From contig JNEM01012297.1 of NCBI GenBank assembly GCA_000697335.1, positions 1 through 19,378 on the forward strand: a DNA stretch of 19,378 nt, in the 5' to 3' direction. Positions within the stretch are counted from its first letter, which is position 1, and each line of letters opens with the position of its first letter. This DNA comes from Conidiobolus incongruus B7586. Lineage: Eukaryota; Entomophthoromycota; Entomophthoromycetes; Entomophthorales; Conidiobolaceae. The notes beneath the pieces were generated by a model. The model ran no database searches and was not told where the DNA came from. It saw nothing but the letters and a program-made list of their open reading frames with translations. Position numbers and translations under genes: made by a program. This document shows positions 1 through 12,240 of the stretch, piece after piece.

Positions 1-1920
1 AATAATTTTTATATAAGGAATTTTAATAATATTTTAATTTTTAAGCTAAAGTAATCTTTTCATTTTTTGGTATTAGATTCTATATTGGAATTCATATTCT
101 GTTTATTATTGCATTTTTTATATAAAATTAATAATATAATAATAAGAATTTATATCAATTATTTTTTTTTAATTTATTAGATTTTTAACTAAAACATAAA
201 ATACTCATATTTTTAATTTTTAAATAATTATAAATTATATTATAATAAAATTAATACTAAAATCTAAATTTTATTTTATTTTTTTACTATAGTATAAAAA
301 CAATATTTGAAATATTTTTTGATATTATTTATGATTCTGATATTAATTAATAATTTAAGATAGTTTAAATAAATAAATATTCTAATACCAGATCTTGCAA
401 TTTTAAGTTATATTAGTTAGTTTTCTGAATTATATTTTGAAAACCATTAACCACCAAGTTTTATTTGAAGATTTTGCTAAGTATTTGATATAGGATATCT
501 TATATAATATGCTATTTTAATAAATTCTCTTTGTTTAACCCAGGAAAAGTTTGAAATTCTATAATTTTCAATTACTTTATATATATTAAAATTCTTTTAA
601 AGAGTTATATCATATATAATAAATATGATGAATTATTAGATCACTTACTATGATTTAAAATGATATCAAATTTAAGTAAAATAATAATATTGATAAAATA
701 ATATTTGATTGAAGGATAGGAAAATACTTTTTGCACCACTTGATATTTCCTGGAAAAGTTTAAAAAACTATTTTCAAAGGTTTTTGTAATAAATGCAAAA
801 TATTTTAATACGTGTATATTTAAAGTTTCTTTTATTTCATTCTTGTTATGATACTTTTAGCAGAAATAAAACATGATATAGTTTGAATTAAATAATCGAA
901 TTTTAAAAAAATGAAAACTATTAAATTTGTAAATTTAGAATTTTTCGAATTCAAATCTCTAAATATTGTGAAACAAAGGTTGTAAAAACAAATATTTTAA
1001 ACCATTACATTAAAAATTAATTTGTGTTCCTTCAGAGCTATAAATTATTAAAATTAATTATAATATAATTAAAGGTGAAACCGAAAATGAAAATTAAGTT
1101 TAAATATTTATTAGATATCTGAATATATAGTTTGATTTTTGATAAAAATGATTACAAGATTGAATTGCTTTTTAATTAAATATTAAAATTTAATAAATAA
1201 GATCTTTGTATTAATGTGTAAAATTAATTATAATAATATATTGTTTTCAATCCAATATCATATTATATATTTTTCAATTTATATACAAATCATATACAGT
1301 TTGCAAATTGCTTAATATTAATTTGAAGTGCATTATATATTTTAGTATTATTAACCTGATTAAATACATGGGAAAATTTTATTTAATATAATTTTTATAT
1401 TATATTAAATTTATAATTTTATTATGCATAGTTATATTCTTGAACTTTATATTAAACAAAAATTAAAAACGAATATTACGGATATTCAGAATCGAGATTT
1501 TCAAAATTGTCAACCAAATAATAAAAATATAGCAGTTAAATTACATTATTACTATAAATTAATATCATAGAATTCAAGAATATATCTAGAATATAAGGTT
1601 AACTTATTATAAAATAGAGGATCAAATTGTTTATTAGTCGGAGTTATGTGAAAATATTAAATGAAAATTATCAACAAAAATTAAACAAACTGAATATTAA
1701 CTAATACAAATTTATTTAATCCAAGATATTTTCAACAGTTTTCATCAAATAATAATTTAATAAAAATTAATAACAGGCAATGTTAATAAAAAAATTTTTT
1801 TCATTAGCAAAATATTTAATATAAACAATATTTAACTATGGTCCAAATAAAAACATTAAATTTACCCGACTATTAACTTTAATTCTAGATTAATATTTCT
1901 CAAAAACTCGTCAAATTCTT
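1..1920. other. AT-rich desert, no gene seen
   Basis: This stretch is overwhelmingly A and T, with stops in every frame and no frame of 60 codons. I see no transposase, reverse transcriptase, tRNA or rRNA motif. The composition resembles the degraded transposon at the right end of the window, so RIP-eroded repeat DNA is a reasonable inference, but no element can be named. Confidence 0.7.
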
Positions 1921-3420
1921 TAAAAATTTCAAATGATGACGTGATATGACTAATTTTATATTTTTTTCATCGGTACCAAATTTGGTTAAAGACTTTTCGG
2001 ACAGCTGACTCGCTGGATTTAATTGCAAACTCCCATTTTTGCCACTTGAATTAACTTGCGTCCATGCAGTGGCTGTTTAGTGATGCGATACATTGTGCTC
2101 TCATATGGGCTGAGCATAGTCGTACTTTGTGCAAGCCGAAGCCCATCTAAAGGTCCCAAAAACATGCTGGGGTGAAATTGAATATTTCCACCTCCTTGTT
2201 TCCACTATTATTATTTTGGTTTAACCCAGAGATCCTTAATCAAGTAATTAGCATTACTGCTTTAGGATATAAGATAAAAGCCAATAATCTTTCAACTATA
2301 TGAATAAAAAATTTTTATTCTGATTCAGGAAATTTTTTTATAGCATATATTTGGAAATAAAATATTATATAAATTTATTCAATTTTCACCTTCCAGTGTA
2401 AAATTAATTAAATAGGGTAATTGTAACCAGATGAATTCATAGTTACCTGCTCTCATTCCGATCTAGTTTCATTCAAGAGTGTGATGAGTTAATCAAAATT
2501 CATTTTAATACTTGGTTGAATTTGCTCATAACTTTATTTGAACTCTTTCACTCTTTACACCATTGTTCTGATTCATTCAAAACACATATTTCAAAATTGA
2601 GCTTCAAATACAACATTATGTCCCAAATTCTATCGCTATAACCTGTTAAAAGTGGATTAGGCTTGTGAATTGAATCCTTTGGCCACTATTTTTTGAGCCA
2701 AATAAGTTAGGGAGAATAATACTCGGAAAAACATTCCTTTTCCTATTTTTTCATGATGGATAACTTCTATGTGAATGAACCCCCTTGAAGAAAGTGGGAA
2801 TTTGAGGTTGAGTATTCAAGCAGTCATGGAGGAATTGTCAATGTTAGAAAATCCAAGTTAATAAATTGAAGCAGGGAGATAAATGGAAGACCGATTGATT
2901 GAATGAATGATTTAAACCTAGACCATTTTGATGATATCAGTTGATTATATTGGATCTTCCCATCATATGATCCTGTCAACAAGCATCAAAAGTTGTCTCT
3001 CTCCAGTTGTGACGGCTATGGAGATATCCATGCATTGATCAGGAACAACTCAACAGATCAATTAGGTTTAAATCGATCCAACATTAGACTAACAATTTCA
3101 GCAAATGAGCGGGGAACAGATTGACTAGCTGAAAGATGTATTACTAGGGAAAAACCTGGTCCTTGACCCTAATTGGGGAATATTTCGGCAGGATAATATT
3201 TGAGTCCCTGATTAACTGTTGGTGAACCTACCCAAATCGATTTTGACATATTCTAACATGCAAACATAGTAATTCTCTCCGCTAAGATATATTCTCTATC
3301 TCTGTCTCTTCTACCAATTCCACTACTTTTGATGAGAATTTTTCTTCTTTTTATTCTCATTCTTTAGTTTTCGCTTATTCCCTTAAACGGCTATCTCCAC
3401 ACAAAAACATAATCTATTAC
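1921..3420. other. Island of ordinary base composition without a recognisable gene
   Basis: G and C rise sharply near 1921 and fall again near 3420. No frame of 60 codons or more is open and I recognise no RNA gene. The right end (about 3270-3400) is pyrimidine-rich on the plus strand, with a CCAAT at 3314-3318 and then an ATG at 3332. This resembles the CT-rich core promoter and leader of the homeodomain gene further right. It could be the regulatory region of a lost gene, a non-coding transcription unit, or conserved intergenic DNA. The sequence alone does not decide. Confidence 0.5.
2105..2146 (+). other. Candidate structured element: GC-rich hairpin
   Basis: ATGGGCT at 2105-2111 is exactly complementary to AGCCCAT at 2140-2146. 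An inner GCA/TGC pair (2114-2116 with 2130-2132) could extend the fold. It lies in the only part of the left 6 kb with ordinary composition and belongs to no reading frame. It fits no tRNA, U snRNA, RNase P, SRP or U3 pattern that I can recall. A chance inverted repeat is quite possible. Confidence 0.25.
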
Positions 3421-6060
3421 TAATTGTCATATAAGATTCAGACTTAAAATACTTTTTCATATTGTTATAAGTTTTGGTTTATTCAAAATAAAATTATTTA
3501 TTAAATCAATCTATATATAATCATCTATTTTCGATAGTTTTTTCATAAATTAATTCACTATGATCGAAAAATCCATATATTAATAAATATATATTTTACA
3601 ACTGATCACTTGAACGTACTTGATGAGATATTTTATGCTATTTTCAATAATTTTATGGTCAAATTTTCTAATACATCAGTTATCAAATTTATCTTTCTAT
3701 TTAGAAGTAGGGTGTATATTAACTTTGAATGGATAATATTTTCAAATAGCTTTGATAATAATTATCCATTAACCAGTGTTTGATAAGATATATTTATTGT
3801 TAACAATCTAATCATTATAATTGATAAATATATATAATTGTTAACTTATCAATAAAAATATGGTGACTGTATAATTCTAATATGATATATATATATAGCC
3901 ATATTGAAATAATCAATTATCCATTAATATTTGTATGGGAAATTTCAATTTACAAATTTAATGCTTTAAAAACAGACGATATTTTACATTGATATGATAA
4001 GTTATTTGTTTATTATTTTATCTATAGTTTAATATTTGAAAGCTTTAGTTATTTCAACATATAAAAGTATATATATAACTTGAAGAATATATTTAGAATT
4101 TTGATTGAATTGTTATTATTAGTAAAAGGAATTAACCTTATTTTTAAATATTTTAAAAATTCGCAATTAATTCAATTGTAAAAAGATATTTTTGGTAGTT
4201 TGAAAACTTATATTATTCGCCATTTTAAATTGAGATATTGTGTTGTATTTCATTAACATAAAATTTTCTTAGAAACAACACTATTTCATATTTAATTGTA
4301 AAAAAATTCGGATATTATTTGGATGTACTATTAGTGCTGTTGAAAATAACTATAGTTGAAATATTCATTTGATATAGTTTATTATTTTAATAGTGATCTC
4401 GTATATTAAAGCCTAATTATTCCAGAAAAATTAGATTTATAAACTATTATATAACAAATATATAATGTAGATATACTTAATTTATTTTTTCTATATGTAT
4501 AGATCATTGATTTTCAATAATTAAATATTTAATAACTGATACAAAATGTTTTAAAATGACTTGTTATTCCCAAAATATAAGATAAAATTTTTAACCTTAT
4601 CAAAAAATTAATCCAATTCATTGATATATTAATTAAAGTTTACTGCTGAAATAAATGTTATCAGTTAGGAAAGAAAAAATGGCAAATTTTTTAATTTTTG
4701 ATTTTACAAATATATTGTTAATTTTGAAAAATAAATTATATACAAAATATATAGGAGAATCTATATTTTCACACTATATATACATTTATTTATAATAATT
4801 TTTCATTAAGTTGATTGTTTTTAAAAATTTATTATTTAATTTTACCATATTTAAATTAAATAATAGTTATCACAAGTTTTATATTTTAATATTATTAAAG
4901 CTTAACCATAAGCTTTATTCAAATCATTTAAAATTTGTAAATAGATTATAAAAATAATTTTTTATCCAAAACTACCATTTATTATTAAATTTGTCATTAA
5001 AGCGTAAAAATATATTATTTAAAATTTACTAAAATTTAAAAAATTATTTATAATATTATTTTTTTTAATTATAAATAAAATAAAAAATATATTAAAAAAC
5101 AGAATTTTTCTTTTATTAAAAAGTTATTAAAATATTTAAATATCAACTATATAAGTATATTGTAAATATTAAAGTTTAATATAGTTTAATTAATTAACAT
5201 ACTAAATAGGCACTTTATAATTATATTAAAATACAAAAATAAATTAAATAAATATAATTAAACAAAAGCTATTAAAATATAGCAAAAAATTTAAATTATT
5301 TTATCAACTAATAAAATTTTTAATTTTTAATTTTTTTTATTTAATTTTTTATTTAATCTTTTATTAAATAATAAGGTATAATGTTAGAATAATATTATTT
5401 TTTTATATGTTTTAATAAATAAAAATTTTATCTATAAATACATATTAATTATAATAATAAATTATAATGATATATTGTTTCCATATTTAAAAGTAAATCA
5501 ATTAATATTAAGTTTTTTAATCAAAATAATTTTTAATTAATTTATTTATTATATATTTAAAATTTATCATTTTATTTAATGATTTTAAATTAAAGAGTTT
5601 TAATATATTTAGTATATTTACTAGATTATAATTTATATAATTATAATTGTTTTAAATAGTTAAAAATATATTTATAAAAAAAATTCCAATAAATAAATTT
5701 AATTAATTTATATAATATTAAATTTCAGTTTTTAATAAAAAGAATTATTTTATAGATATTAGAAATTTATAAAAAATATGCCAAAAAGTTATTAAAAATA
5801 AAAGAAAGTATTAATTTTATTATAGCTGTTTATTTTTATATATTATATATTAAAAATTATATTGAATTTTGATTTTAAAATTTTGTCATTATTTAATTTA
5901 TGTAATAATATTTAAATTTCTGGATTATAAGTATTATGTTATAATAAAATTAGATGAAATAGAAATACAACAATTAAATATATAGCAATTTTGTATTAGA
6001 ATTTAATTCTATATCAATTTATTAATTTAATAAACAAGTATATATAATATATCAGGATAA
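3421..6060. other. AT-rich desert, no gene seen
   Basis: The stretch is nearly pure A and T, and the part from about 4900 to 6060 is the poorest in G and C of the whole window. There are dense stops in all frames and many short A/T runs and TATA dinucleotide tracts (for example around 3885-3897). The extreme part has the same texture as the RIP-degraded transposon at 18168-19176. It may be another saturated repeat, but I could not match any transposase motif in it on either strand. Confidence 0.65.
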
Positions 6061-6710
6061 CCAAATACTTAATAAATGGATGTTATTGTCACAACCAGTT
6101 CCTTCGGATGAACAAGAACAAGCAATCATTCCTGAGAACCATCACAAGGATATACCATTATGCAATCACGCTTCCACAAGCTCCTAAATGCCTTTAAATA
6201 CACTAGTGGTTCCATCCTAAAAGCTCGATTTTTGGTTTTACTAATCAAAATTTCACCTCTACTACCAACTATCCTCTTTTCTGTATTCGACACTCCCAAG
6301 TGTAACACCTCTATTCTATCATGTTACCAATTCCATCCTTTTATCCACTACAATTTAATTTATTCCATATACTTCTTAAAATATTAAAATTCAATCTTGC
6401 TACAACCCTATTCTTTATTTTATTCTTCGTTGTATACTTTATATCATAGCTCTCATTCGTTCTAATTTGCCTAATTTGCAATTAATTACGTATGACGAAC
6501 TCAACTGTTTAGCTACCAAGACTCAACTGCTCCTCCTTGCCCCTAGAGTTGTGGATCGCATAATCACCTATATCTCTAACTATCAAGCTAAAATCTTGAA
6601 GCTGGCAATGAGTATCATCGCCAAACTCTTTACGGATATGAAATATTTTGTAACCAATTTATTGGAAATTGAACGTTACATGTTTTTTAACCAAACAATA
6701 TAATTAAAAA
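6061..6710. other. Small coding-like island, gene structure unresolved
   Basis: Composition returns to ordinary levels here for about 650 bases between two deserts. Several frames look protein-like: a plus-strand ORF from ATG 6080 to stop 6187 (35 codons, rich in Q, E, D and H), a plus-strand frame open from 6380 to 6703, and a minus-strand frame at 6126-6308 without an ATG. The first two plus-strand frames are in the same phase, but stops lie between them, and no GT donor occurs between 6100 and the stop at 6185-6187, so a simple spliced join is not supported. Between about 6190 and 6440 the plus strand is pyrimidine-rich, like a leader or intron. It may be a diverged short gene, one exon of a gene, or the remnant of a gene eroded from both sides. 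Confidence 0.4.
6467..6703 (+). CDS. Hypothetical protein or exon, unrecognised
   Basis: The frame is open from 6380 to the TAA at 6701-6703. The given start at 6467 is a TTG, and the first ATG in frame is at 6608, so the true N terminus is unknown and may lie behind a 3' splice site (for example the AG ending at 6449). From about 6467 to 6660 the text reads like a real protein: a segment beginning LPNLQLITYDELNCL, then APRVVDRIITYI, then a helical, leucine- and isoleucine-rich stretch ending LLEIERY. Many codons end in C or G (CTC, ATC, GCC, AAG, CTG), unlike the flanking desert, which supports selection on the frame. No family is recognised. The last codons drift into AT-rich sequence. It may be a terminal exon or a relic. 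Confidence 0.3.
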   Translation: MPNLQLITYDELNCLATKTQLLLLAPRVVDRIITYISNYQAKILKLAMSIIAKLFTDMKYFVTNLLEIERYMFFNQTI

Positions 6711-7454
6711 ATGCTATATTATTTCGGGTATTTTATTTACTGTATAACATTATTCAAATTGATAATACAATACCAAATTGAAAAATATTATGATAAAGTT
6801 TGTAATAATAAAAAATTATTTTATTAATATTAAATTTATCAATTATTATTAAGAAATAATTATAATGTAATTATAAAAAAAATGAATTAATAATTATTAA
6901 CAAATCTAAAATAAATATTAAATCATGAATTTTATTATATATTTGAAATATGAAAAAAATATATATAATTTAAAATTTATAGCCTTGTTAATAAGTAAGA
7001 TATCAATAAAAATACAATGATTTAATAGTTGGAAAAATAATCTTCTTGAAAATTGAAATTGAATCTAATAAATTAAAGAAATTGAGGTGAATGTAAAAAG
7101 TACGCTTGATGCATTATTAAATTGCTGATTTAATCTTTGTGGATTTTGTATTACCAATATTTCTTGCATGTTAATTCACTTTAATTAAAATCTCTGATTA
7201 TGTTGAAGTTATAATTAAATAAATTTTAATATTGATCACAAACAGTAACAATAATATATCATCATTTAACATTAAAATGAATTCCTAATATTAAATTACT
7301 TAAAAGTTAGCAATATTAATAAATTTGATATGAATAGATTAAATATTACTGTTTAATGATTAAATAGATTTCAAATTAATTAGCTTTGTTTAATTAAAAA
7401 GCTTTTTTTCACCCATATATTATTTCATTTAAATACAAGCTGTAAGCTAGGGGG

Positions 7455-7472
7455 AATGATGATAACATCATT
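7455..7472. repeat. Short perfect inverted repeat
   Basis: AATGATG and CATCATT are exact complements separated by four bases (ATAA), giving a 7-bp stem. It directly follows a run of five Gs, rare in this desert. Such small palindromes arise easily in AT-rich DNA, so function is not implied. Confidence 0.4.
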
Positions 7473-8870
7473 ATGAAAATTTATGAGATTTTCTAGATTT
7501 AAAAAAAGTTTAAATGCATTTATGCTTAATACAAATCCCGGAAATTATTAAATTCCATTTTAATTGCAATTAATGAACTTGGCTCCTGATTCATTACTAA
7601 ACTTTAACATGGTTATCTGCCTTATAAATGAAATTAATTGATCTTGATATAAAATGTTCATGAAACCATTAACATGATAAATAAGTTTTATTGACTTTAA
7701 TATCTTAGAAAATGATATTTCCTGATATTATATTGTATCAAAAATTACTCTCTTTGCTCATCTTCAGTTCACCAAATACCGAAAATTAAAAATAAAAATT
7801 ATTGAATAGCTGTTTTACTTTGAAATTGATTACAAAATTTTTATAGCCTTATATATCACTATTGAAACATTATAAATAAAGATACTATTAGTAAAAATTG
7901 CTAAATAATAAACTAGTATTCTATTTATAACTTGCAAATTTTAATAATTTTAATTAGTTAAAGATTTATTATTTGCAAAATCTAAATTATTGAGAAATTA
8001 TAAATATTTTAATTATATAAAATAATGGATAATTTAATTTTGATATTTCTTATTTGATAATAGATATTATAGTTTTATCAATTTCTTCTATTATTAAAAA
8101 ATCTCATCAAAATGTCTGATATTTACGTAAGTTCATTGATTTATATAGTTGATAAATATTGATCATTTAGAATAAACCACTGCTAAGATATATATATATA
8201 TTAAATAGATAATTTATATATAAGGATACATAAAATATTGATTGACAATATAAACATCATGAAATGATATATCATTTTTGATTAACTAAAAGTTAATAAA
8301 ATTCAGATGATATACAAAATTATGTTAAGTAAATAAAGATTGTAAATTATTTATAATATATAAAAAAATTCAATATATTATTTATTGCAATAATAATTTT
8401 GTTTACATTTTATAACCATTATGAAAAAAATTTTTGCAATTATAAAATCAATTTTATTCAAATAAAGGTGGCAACTCTAATATTTCAGCCTTAATGGATT
8501 TTGATGAAATAAAACAAAGTATTAATATTATATTTTTCTTTTTAAAATAGAATTAATTGATATCGAAGTTTTTATAAAATTATTAGTTTATTGTTATTTG
8601 CATAAATAAAAATGATTTTCAAAATATATTTTAAGGAATAGAATTTTCATCGATCAACTTCAGGGATAAATTAGACTTGATAGTTAAGAAAAGATAAGAA
8701 TATAATAGAAAATCAAATAAAATCATCAGGGTACTCTATATAATACAAATAATCTATTGTTTTACAATAATTTATCTATAAAATTAAGATGGGTTAAAGT
8801 ACTTATTGTAAAAATTAATAATCTTCAATTTATGCAATCCTCATTTCAATTTCTATATAATAATTTCTAT

Positions 8871-8886
8871 ATTATTATTATTATTA
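8871..8886. repeat. ATT microsatellite
   Basis: Five ATT units plus one further base, in an AT-rich setting. No gene is nearby. Confidence 0.8.
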
Positions 8887-9452
8887 TATAATTCTTTGAT
8901 ACTATGAAAAATCAAAGATTGTATAATCTGATATTATATTTTACTAAAATTAAATTTTTTTACATTTGTAAAATTAATTTATACATAATCCTATGTAAGA
9001 ACAGAGTACATATCACATTAGTAATTTTGGTATATATAGATATATTACTTCATTTATTGAATTATTTTAATATTCTGATAATAGAAAAATGATGAATGAT
9101 GAATTAAGCTCGATAAGCATTTTAATTAATATTAATTAATAAAAGTTTAGTAACAATGATTGAAAATTCTGATATTAGTAGCATTAATTTATTAAATTTA
9201 CAACAGGTGCATACACTAATAATGTTATTCAATAATAATTAAATGAAGAAATATAATCTAGACACTACGAAAAGAATATTCATTTCCGAATTTTTACATT
9301 TTCGGGTGCATAAACCAAATGTAACATTTCTAAATATAAAAAATATTCATTAATCGAAGATTATTGAAGTGAATTAAAACTTAAGAAAAGATGTATTAAG
9401 GCTTGAATTTAGGAATATCCTTAAAAATTTATCAAAATGCTATTGTTATCCA

Positions 9453-9470
9453 CCCTCTCGATCGAGGGGG
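9453..9470. repeat. GC-rich inverted repeat isolated in the AT desert
   Basis: CCCTCTCGA at 9453-9461 is followed with no spacer by TCGAGGGGG at 9462-9470. The two halves are complementary except for one T:G position, and GATC lies at the centre. It contains two CpG sites and runs of C and G in a region where G and C are otherwise scarce for kilobases. It may be a binding site for a zinc-finger protein, since the right half contains AGGGG, or a short mutation-resistant relic. It is too short and lacks the flanks for a tRNA. Confidence 0.6.
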
Positions 9471-12131
9471 AGTTGAGGGAGATCAATCTGACATTGTGAT
9501 TATAGGTAATTTTATTTTAATATCTGTATAATTTTCAAAATTAATATAATTTAAAAATATTATAATTCAAATTTTTTTTATCAAAAGATTAATTTATAAA
9601 TTTAAGAAATTTAATTAATATTAATTTTTCAAAATTTTTTATATTGGTGATTTAGTTTAAAATCAATTAACCGAAAATTTTATTAAGTTAGCATTTTTAT
9701 TAATTATGTTTAAATTGCAGAATTTAGTTAAATAATTCAAAAGTTGAATCGCTGATAAAAAAATTGGTCTATTGATATAATTTTCATATTAAAAATATTT
9801 ATTAAAATATAAATCATTTGTATAATTTTTAAAAGAGTTTATTAAAATATCCATTCGAATTTAATTGAATAATATTGCTAGTATTTTTTCTACAAAATGT
9901 AAAAAAATAACAGCTGGTTATTCAAATATGTTTTAATTATAAAATTCAAGTTGAATGATTTTATAACTATCGAATAAATATTTTTGATTTTTTCAACATT
10001 TTTAAAATAATATTTAATGTAAAATATTATTCGATATGCTCTTATAATAAAGGTATAAATTTTTAACTAAATTATGAAAATTTATCATTTAATTTGTGAT
10101 TCTTTTTAATAATTACCCAATTTCATTTATCAAAAAATATATTAACTTAAATCCAAACTAGATCCTATTTAAAAGTCAAAAACAATGGAATTATATTTTA
10201 ACAGCCAAAACAAAAAAGTGATTATTACATCATATCAAGTTATAGATGTTAATATCTACTTATTTATTTTAACCAATCAATAACAATTTCCCCGAAATAT
10301 TAATTTGATTACAAATAAGAATAATTTTAACAATTTAATGGGATTTAAAATGAGAAAAAAATTTTTTTGTTATATTTAAACAAGTTCTGGTCAACTTCAG
10401 TTGGAAAAAAATCCACCATATATATGAGTAAAGGTAATAGTAATTTTATTCAATATAGTTAATAAAATAATTGGAGATATTCAGTCAATCTTTGATGTTG
10501 CTAAATAATCATATAATTATGCTTGTATACTCAAGATAAATGATAACTTATCATTGCAACAGAATTAAAGATTATTAAAAACTTTGAATAAAATTAATTT
10601 AAAATTAATTTATGTGAAATAAAATAATTTCTTCGAAATGCGTGGTCATCACGTGGTGAATTCAGAGTTAATAATAATAAATAAAAGGGATTTTAATCCA
10701 ATCATTGTGATTCATTGATTCTTAAAATAGAAAACTCAAATTTTTTATTCAAATAATTCGAATTATGAAATATATATTAGTTTTATATTCATAATATTGT
10801 TGAAAAATATAATCTTTCAGTATAGTTTACAATATATATAATAAAATTATTAATAGCTTAACCTAGATTTAAATAAAAAAATTTTAATTATTTGAAAATT
10901 CTACTCTCCAAATTATGATTCATCAAATATGATCATTTGATTAAGTTTATATATTAAAAAACAGTTTTATAATTAAGATTATATAACAGATTAAAAATAA
11001 ATATTAATGAGAATTTTCAAAAAAAAATTTTATATTTGATATTATTTCAAACTTGATTCTTATTCATTTTTTAATAATAGAAATAATAGTATCTAGAATA
11101 CTATTTAATCAATTTTAATCAAAAATTAAAAACTGAATTAAAGTTTAATTATGAATTTGATAAAATATTTTGTTAATGTAAGTAATATGATATCATTTAA
11201 TGATAAAATATATTTCTAATTAAAATCAAACCAAGAACCGCTAATTCAAACTAACTGGGGAGTATTGTTTGTAAATACTGAAATGGTTAAGATGGATATA
11301 AGAGAAATTGAATTTTCATAAATGTAATATTTATAAAAAAAGCTTCCCTAAATAAATTTGTAAATTATTTGATAATAATTGTTTTTTACTCATTAAAGAA
11401 ATAATTCAAATAAGTATAAATTGAAATTAATTTTTTTTACAAAATCTAATACTAATTATATTAAAAGCAATTTTCTAAACTGTTAATAAGAATATAAAAT
11501 ACCTAAAACATAGATAATATCATCATACGAACATTTTAATTATAATTTACTTATATCAATTGTCCATTATAAAAATGCAATTATATTAATAGTGTTATTG
11601 TTCAATATTAAAGATAAAAAATGCTTTGTTTAGAAATATCCAATAGTTCATTTATTTTATCAATTTTTTAATTTACTAAATATTTAGCATAAAAAATTAT
11701 AAAAATGGATACTTGTTTTTACGATATTATGTTTAAGCTAGTATAAATTCAATATTACTAACCTTTTTATTATTTTTTTTAATAATTTAGTGTATTCATA
11801 TTCATGATTATTTTAATAAAATTACTAAATTTAGTAAATCATTCAACTTTTTAAATATTTTTTCATTTTTAATAACTTTAATTAGAAAAATTAATAAAAA
11901 TAATTTTAAATGATTATTTAATATACTAAAAAATATTACAATTATTCATCTAGATAAAAGGGTATTTATAAAAACATATAAAACAAGATGAAAAATAAAT
12001 AAAACTAGCAGTAAGTTATTTACTTTCAAAATGAAAGCTTGACCAAATTACCAAATTAAGTATTAAGTAGAGTATTGCTTATTTGAATAATGGAGCGAAA
12101 CATTTACAAATCATAGTAGAGTTACAATTTG

Positions 12132-12240
12132 AATGAGCTTGCTCAATTGGTGAGGTTATTACAAATCAAATTTGGCTCCTCTCTTCCTATTGGGTATCCA
12201 ACAATCCACTTTCACGCCAAATTGGTGAGGGGTTTACTAG
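12132..12240 (+). repeat. Islet with tRNA A-box-like motif and direct repeat
   Basis: TTGCTCAATTGG at 12139-12150 matches the tRNA internal promoter A box (T-R-G-Y-N-N-A-R-N-N-G-G) at all but one fixed position. It is preceded by seven bases that could be an acceptor strand. A convincing B box is absent; the nearest candidate around 12192-12206 (GGTATCCAACAATCC) is poor. AATTGGTGAGG occurs twice, at 12146-12156 and 12221-12231. This may be the relic of a tRNA-derived SINE or a tRNA fragment. The 63-codon frame across it (12129-12320) looks fortuitous. Confidence 0.25.

Larger units (their letters stand above)
6711..12120. other. AT-rich desert with short G+C islets, no gene seen
   Basis: This is 5.4 kb of almost continuous A+T-rich sequence with no credible coding frame. 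The only frame over 60 codons, at 8904-9092, encodes mostly I, L, K, N, Y and F, as expected from random AT-rich DNA. Short islets stand out: 7440-7475, 9285-9310, 9450-9490, 10636-10665 (with a CACGTG at 10650-10655) and 11230-11300. None holds a gene. They may be patches not reached by mutation, or protein-binding sites. Confidence 0.6.

Noticed and set aside
1933-2008. C/D snoRNA-like pair (ATGATGA at 1933-1939, CTGA at 2005-2008)
   Set aside because: No terminal stem is formed by the flanks and no internal C'/D' boxes are evident. These short motifs occur often by chance.
8904-9092. 62-codon open frame on the plus strand
   Set aside because: The product is almost entirely I, L, K, N, Y and F, as expected from AT-rich DNA. 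It lies inside the desert with no promoter or coding bias.
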